A stretch of DNA of 33,943 nt, taken from NCBI GenBank assembly GCA_028278065.1, contig JANQFA010000028.1:1-33943 (forward strand), in the 5' to 3' direction. Below are positions 30,654-33,943 of the stretch, piece by piece. The DNA comes from Myxococcota bacterium (GTDB taxonomy: Bacteria > Myxococcota_A > UBA9160 > JAFDET01). Made by a program: the position numbers and the translations under genes. The notes under the pieces were generated by a model. The model did not search any database, was not told the DNA's origin, and was given only the letters and a program-made list of their open reading frames with translations. Numbering within the stretch: position 1 is the first letter of the stretch; every line of letters starts with the position of its first letter.

Positions 30654-31628
30654 GTGAGCGCACCCGAGCACGGCCTGCTCGAGCGACGCCTGATCATCAT
30701 CACGGGCAAGGGCGGCACCGGCAAGACCAGCGTCTCCGCCGCCCTGGCGCTGCTCGCCGCGCGGCGCGGCCTGCGCGTCTGCGTGGCCGAGATGGCCCTC
30801 GAGTCCAGGATCCCGGCCCTGTTCGGCTCCTCCGAGGCGGCTGCCGGCGAGGACCACGAGATCCACCCCGGTGTCACCGCCGTGCGCATCGAGCCCTACG
30901 CCGCGCTGGCCGAGTACCTGGGCCTCCAGTTCGGAGGCCGGCGGGTCGCCGAGTGGGTGCTCGGCAACCAGGCCTTCCGCCAGCTCATGGACGCCGCGCC
31001 CGGCTGGCGGGAGCTGATCACCCTGGGCAAGGTGTGGCACCTCGAGCAGATGGAGCGCGCCGACGGCACACCGCGCTGGGACCTGCTGATCGTCGATGCG
31101 CCCGCCACCGGCCACGGGCTCACCTTTCTCGACGTGCCTCGCGTGGCGGTCGCCGCCGTGCGGGTCGGACCGCTGCGGCGCCACGCGAGCTGGGTCGAGG
31201 AGATGATCGAGGACAAGCGCCGCACGATCCTGCTGCCGGTCGCCCTGGCCGAGGAGCTACCGGCCCGCGAGACCACCGAGCTGGTGGAGCGGGTGCGCCG
31301 GGACGTCGGTGTGGCGGTCGATCGGGTGGTGGTCAACGCCGTGTCGCCGGCGCCCTTCCCCGAACAGGTACCGGACCTGGACGTCCGCCTCGCCCGGCTC
31401 CCGGCCGACACCGGCCAGGGGCGACTGCCCCCGCCCGCCACCCTGGCCGCGTGCGCGCGCCACCTGCGCGAGCGGCGCGAGCTCAACGTGCGCCACCTGG
31501 AGACGATCGCCGAGGGCACCTCGCTGCCGATGATCACGCTGCCCCTGCTCCCGGAGGGCGTACTCGACGTGGACGACCTCGCCAGACTCGCCGACGCCTT
31601 CGAGGCGGATCCGAGGCTGGCCGCATGA
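30654..31628 (+). CDS. ArsA/Get3-like ATPase, first of a pair
   Basis: This 324-residue deviant-Walker ATPase is of the ArsA/Get3 (TRC40) family. The P-loop GKGGTGKTS (18-26) keeps the signature lysine. LLIVDAPATGHGLTFLDVP is the switch segment, in the ArsA form D-x-P-x-x-G-H. Unlike a classical ArsA there is one ATPase domain, and no arsenite-efflux genes are near. The GTG at 30654 has GAGGAG five bases upstream. Its stop overlaps the start of the second ATPase gene by four bases, so the two are probably made in equal amounts and may form a heterodimer. Bacterial Get3 homologues are proposed to handle membrane or hydrophobic clients; the client here is unknown. Confidence 0.88.
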   Translation: MSAPEHGLLERRLIIITGKGGTGKTSVSAALALLAARRGLRVCVAEMALESRIPALFGSSEAAAGEDHEIHPGVTAVRIEPYAALAEYLGLQFGGRRVAEWVLGNQAFRQLMDAAPGWRELITLGKVWHLEQMERADGTPRWDLLIVDAPATGHGLTFLDVPRVAVAAVRVGPLRRHASWVEEMIEDKRRTILLPVALAEELPARETTELVERVRRDVGVAVDRVVVNAVSPAPFPEQVPDLDVRLARLPADTGQGRLPPPATLAACARHLRERRELNVRHLETIAEGTSLPMITLPLLPEGVLDVDDLARLADAFEADPRLAA

Positions 31629-32818
31629 CGGCTCTGGGCCAGCTCGTCGAGACGCGCCGGATCCTGGCCTGCGTGGGCGCGGGGGGCGTGGGCAAGACCA
31701 CGGTGGCGGCCGCCGTGGCGCTCGAGGCGGCGCGCCGCGGGCGACGCGCCGTCGTCATCACCATCGACCCGGCACGCCGGCTGGCCGACGCGCTCGGGGT
31801 CGACCACCTCGAGAACGAGCCGCGCGCGATCCCGGCCGACCGGCTCACGGAGCTGGGCGTCGCGGGCGACGGCGAGCTCTTCGCGATGATGCTCGACATG
31901 AAGCGCACCTTCGACGAGATGGTGGATCGCTTCGCTCCCGACCCGGAGAGCCGTGACCGAATCCTCGAGAACCCGATCTACCATCACGTGTCCGACGCCC
32001 TGGCGGGCAGCGCCGAGTACTCGGCCATGGAGAAGGTGTACGAGCTCTGCGAGACGGAGACCTTCGACCTGATCGTGGTGGACACGCCGCCCAGCCAGCA
32101 CGCGCTCGACTTCCTCGACGCACCCCAGCGACTCGTGGAGTTCCTCGACAGCCGCATCGTGCAGCTCCTGGTGCACCCGGCCTTTGCGGCGGGTCGTTTC
32201 GGATTCAAGCTCTTCCAGCGCGGCGCCCACCGCGTGATGCAGATGATCGAACGCGTTTCCGGCGCCGGGTTCCTCGAGGATCTCTCCGACTTCCTGATGG
32301 CGTTCGACGCGATGTCGGAGGGCTTCCGGGACCGCGCACGACAGGTCCGCGCGCTCCTCACCGGCCCCACCTCCGGCTTCGTGCTGGTATCGGGCCCCGG
32401 CCAGCGGGCCATCGACGACGCGCGTCTCTTCCTCGACCGCCTGGAGGGGACGGGCGTTCCCGTCGAAGGTCTCGTGCTGAACCGCATGCGCACCTGGCCC
32501 GACGGCGGCGACCCTCCGGAGCGCGTACCCGCGGACGGCGATCGAGAGGCGGCGGTGGCCGTGCTGGCCGCCGCGCTGCGAGAGGTGGAGGGCCAGGACT
32601 TCCCGGCCGAGGACGCGGCCGAGGCGGCGCTCGACGCGGTGGCTGGTTACGCTTCCGCGGTGCGACGCGATCGCGAGGCATGCCGGGGGCTGGTGGAGCG
32701 CGCCGAACGGGCGAACCGCTTCGCCCTGCGCGTGCCCGAGCTGCCCAGCGACGTGCACGACCTCGAAGGCCTGGCCCGGGTGGCCGGAGCCCTGTTCGAG
32801 AGCCCCGCCCGTGCGTGA
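31625..32818 (+). CDS. ArsA/Get3-like ATPase, second of a pair, signature lysine replaced
   Basis: This 397-residue ATPase has the P-loop GAGGVGKTT (18-26): the signature lysine of the deviant Walker motif (GKGG) is alanine, while the P-loop lysine is kept. TIDPARRLADALGVDHL and LIVVDTPPSQHALDFLDAP are the A-strand and switch regions characteristic of bacterial ArsA-like proteins. A long helical middle section (about 90-215) would correspond to the client-binding subdomain of Get3. ATG 31625 overlaps the partner's stop. If the pair forms a heterodimer, only the first subunit can donate the intermolecular lysine, giving asymmetric ATP sites; this is inference. Confidence 0.9.
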   Translation: MTALGQLVETRRILACVGAGGVGKTTVAAAVALEAARRGRRAVVITIDPARRLADALGVDHLENEPRAIPADRLTELGVAGDGELFAMMLDMKRTFDEMVDRFAPDPESRDRILENPIYHHVSDALAGSAEYSAMEKVYELCETETFDLIVVDTPPSQHALDFLDAPQRLVEFLDSRIVQLLVHPAFAAGRFGFKLFQRGAHRVMQMIERVSGAGFLEDLSDFLMAFDAMSEGFRDRARQVRALLTGPTSGFVLVSGPGQRAIDDARLFLDRLEGTGVPVEGLVLNRMRTWPDGGDPPERVPADGDREAAVAVLAAALREVEGQDFPAEDAAEAALDAVAGYASAVRRDREACRGLVERAERANRFALRVPELPSDVHDLEGLARVAGALFESPARA

Positions 32819-33257
32819 CGAGCGGCCGGCCGATCTGGATGCCGCGCTCGCGGCGGCGCGGAGCCACGCGCGCAGCGCGGCGTCGGAAGCCGTGGCCGCC
32901 GCCCGCGCCCTGCTGGAGGCCGCGTCCTTCGCCACGACCGGCCGGCCCGTCGGGGAGGCCGGCCCCCTCGCCCTCGTCATGCGCAGCCTCGACGAGCTCG
33001 CGCTGTCCCTGGCCGAGGGCGGCTCGGGTCCCGCAGCGCAGCTTCTCGACTCGGTCGTCGAAGCCCTGGATGCCGAGATCGCCCGCTGGGAGGAGCGGGC
33101 CAAGACCGACGACGACGCCCGCGCCGTGCTGCGCGCCTATCTGGGACTGCGCGAGATCCTCTGGGAGCTGGGCGTCCGGCCGCAGGCGGCCCGGCGGGCG
33201 GATCCGAAGCCGCGGGCCCCTCGGGTGCAGCGGGTGCGCGTCGACGGGGCCACCTGA
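32811..33257 (+). CDS. Small helical protein of unknown function
   Basis: The 148-residue protein begins at GTG 32811, overlapping the second ArsA-like gene by eight bases. It is rich in Ala, Glu and Arg and almost entirely helical by inspection (LDAALAAARSHARSAASEAV, VVEALDAEIARWEERAK, RAYLGLREILWELGV), ending in a basic Arg/Pro tail. No catalytic motif, signal peptide or membrane segment is visible. I do not recognise the family. Its place between a Get3-like pair and phaR suggests an adaptor or granule-associated helical protein, which is only a guess from context. It is 33 bases upstream of phaR. Confidence 0.7.
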   Translation: MRDERPADLDAALAAARSHARSAASEAVAAARALLEAASFATTGRPVGEAGPLALVMRSLDELALSLAEGGSGPAAQLLDSVVEALDAEIARWEERAKTDDDARAVLRAYLGLREILWELGVRPQAARRADPKPRAPRVQRVRVDGAT

Positions 33258-33290
33258 CCCCTCTTGACGCCGTGTGTTAGAGTGCGCCCG

Positions 33291-33824
33291 ATGGCGGAAC
33301 CCATCCTCGTCAAGCGGTACGCCAACCGCAAGCTCTACAACACCGACACCAGTCGCTATATCACCCTGCGCGGCATCCAGGAGCTGATCGAGGAGGGCCG
33401 CGAGGTCCGGGTGATCGACAACGAGACCGGCGAGGACATCACCTCCGTCGCCCTCTCCCAGATCCTCGTCGACAGCGAGCGCAGCACCGGCCGCCACGTC
33501 CCGGGCTCGGTGCTCCAGGAGCTGATCTCGAAGGGGGGAGACGCCCTCTATACCGCTCTGCGCAGCCGAATCGACGATGCCCAGGAGGGCATGGACGAGC
33601 TGCGGCGCAACGTTCGCAAGGCCATGGGCCAGAGCGAAGAGCAGGTCAGCGACTGGGTCGAGCAGTCCCGCGAGGAGGTGGAGTCCACCGTCCAGCGGAC
33701 CACCGAACGTGTCCTCAAGGCACTCGACCTGCCGCGCCGCTCGGACATCGAGGTCCTCAACACCAATCTCGAGCGCGTCGCCAAGGCCCTCGAGCGCCTC
33801 GAGTCCGCCCCCAAGCCCGAGTAG
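33291..33824 (+). CDS. phaR: Polyhydroxyalkanoate synthesis regulator PhaR-like
   Basis: The 177-residue protein has the PHB accumulation regulatory N-terminal domain: ILVKRYANRKLYNTDTSRYI, then LRGIQELIEEGREVRVIDNETGEDIT and ALSQILVD (to about 65), the DNA- and polymer-binding part in Ralstonia PhaR. The rest is a long coiled-coil-like helix (about 75-170). PhaR represses phasin genes until it is titrated by granules. In deltaproteobacteria such proteins occur without full pha operons, so the role may differ; no phaC or phasin gene is in this window. ATG 33291 is used; an in-frame TTG at 33264 would add nine residues lacking family character. TAGAGT at 33278-33283 is too close to act as a standard minus-10 with a leader. 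Confidence 0.9.
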   Translation: MAEPILVKRYANRKLYNTDTSRYITLRGIQELIEEGREVRVIDNETGEDITSVALSQILVDSERSTGRHVPGSVLQELISKGGDALYTALRSRIDDAQEGMDELRRNVRKAMGQSEEQVSDWVEQSREEVESTVQRTTERVLKALDLPRRSDIEVLNTNLERVAKALERLESAPKPE

Positions 33825-33852
33825 CCCAGCGCTCCCGCCCGTTGGATCGGGC

Positions 33853-33942
33853 TCAGGTGAAGACGCCCGAGCGGGCCCGCAGCCCTTCTTCCATCAGGCG
33901 CTGGATCGAGACGCGCAGCTCCTCGGTGAGGCGCGACACGAG
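33853..33942 (-). CDS. C-terminal fragment of an unidentified gene (partial at window edge)
   Basis: The minus strand is open from the window edge to TGA at 33853-33855, encoding 29 residues that end SIQRLMEEGLRARSGVFT. Codon use fits the neighbourhood, with strong third-position GC. The fragment is helical and charged; too little is present to name a family. It converges with phaR, and a 5-base-pair hairpin (33837-33852) lies between them. Confidence 0.5.
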   Translation of the reverse strand, partial: LVSRLTEELRVSIQRLMEEGLRARSGVFT

Positions 33943-33943
33943 C

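Noticed and set aside
30896-33103. Minus-strand frame of 735 codons opposite the ArsA-like pair
   Set aside because: The composition is antisense-like (Arg/Ser/His-rich) and both plus-strand genes have P-loops and ribosome sites.
33837-33852. GCCCG/CGGGC hairpin between phaR and the partial convergent gene
   Set aside because: Only five base pairs and no T-run on either side. A terminator is expected here, but the sequence evidence is too thin.

Overview
The window is about 34 kb of very GC-rich chromosomal DNA. It is densely coding, with no gene-free stretch longer than about 180 bases and no rRNA, tRNA, CRISPR array, integrase or insertion sequence that I can recognise. The gene content fits a deltaproteobacterial-type lineage (Myxococcota or a relative): a long-form HisG, a PlsB glycerol-phosphate acyltransferase, an MJ0042 zinc-ribbon/DUF3426 protein, paired ArsA/Get3-like ATPases, PhaR, and many GTG starts with 4-base stop/start overlaps. 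The lineage is inferred from content, not from a marker-gene comparison.

Layout. 1-474 is the end of a zinc-ribbon protein closed by a strong terminator hairpin. On the minus strand, 623-5141 reads plsB, hisI, hisG and a Nudix hydrolase. A fatty-acyl-type SDR dehydrogenase (5244-6089, plus) is flanked by a short repeated sequence. A small biotinyl-domain protein and a GNAT protein follow on the minus strand (6139-7213), then ffh (7314-8828) and a four-LysM lytic transglycosylase (9007-11352) on the plus strand.

From 20482 down to 11419 on the minus strand runs a compact eight-gene block: a 2-phosphoglycerate-kinase-like protein, an M48 lipoprotein protease, a MoxR-type AAA ATPase, a VWA-domain protein, an S49 peptidase, trmB, rlmN and a PPP-family phosphatase. 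Most joints are 4-base overlaps, so the genes are probably translationally coupled. The core looks like a MoxR/VWA chaperone pair tied to proteolysis at or near the envelope.

Divergent from that block, 20647-23755 on the plus strand is the most unusual part. A MerR-type regulator has a clear sigma-70 promoter. It is followed by a large structured intergenic dyad, a ParA ATPase fused to a C-terminal AMPK/CBM48-type glycogen-binding domain, a MinD-like protein that has lost its P-loop, and a small protein resembling a degenerate PD-(D/E)XK nuclease fold. I suggest as a hypothesis that this is a ParA-type positioning system whose cargo is glycogen or another alpha-glucan body.

The remainder holds an ECF sigma factor, an alpha/beta hydrolase, an EI24/CysZ-like membrane protein, a SurA-N/DsbA fusion lipoprotein, a phosphomannomutase/phosphoglucomutase, tatA overlapping tail-to-tail with the zinc-ribbon/DUF3426 protein, and a plus-strand run of two Get3/ArsA-like ATPases, a small helical protein and PhaR (30654-33824). 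That last run suggests a second carbon-storage (polyhydroxyalkanoate) connection. The window ends inside an unidentified minus-strand gene.
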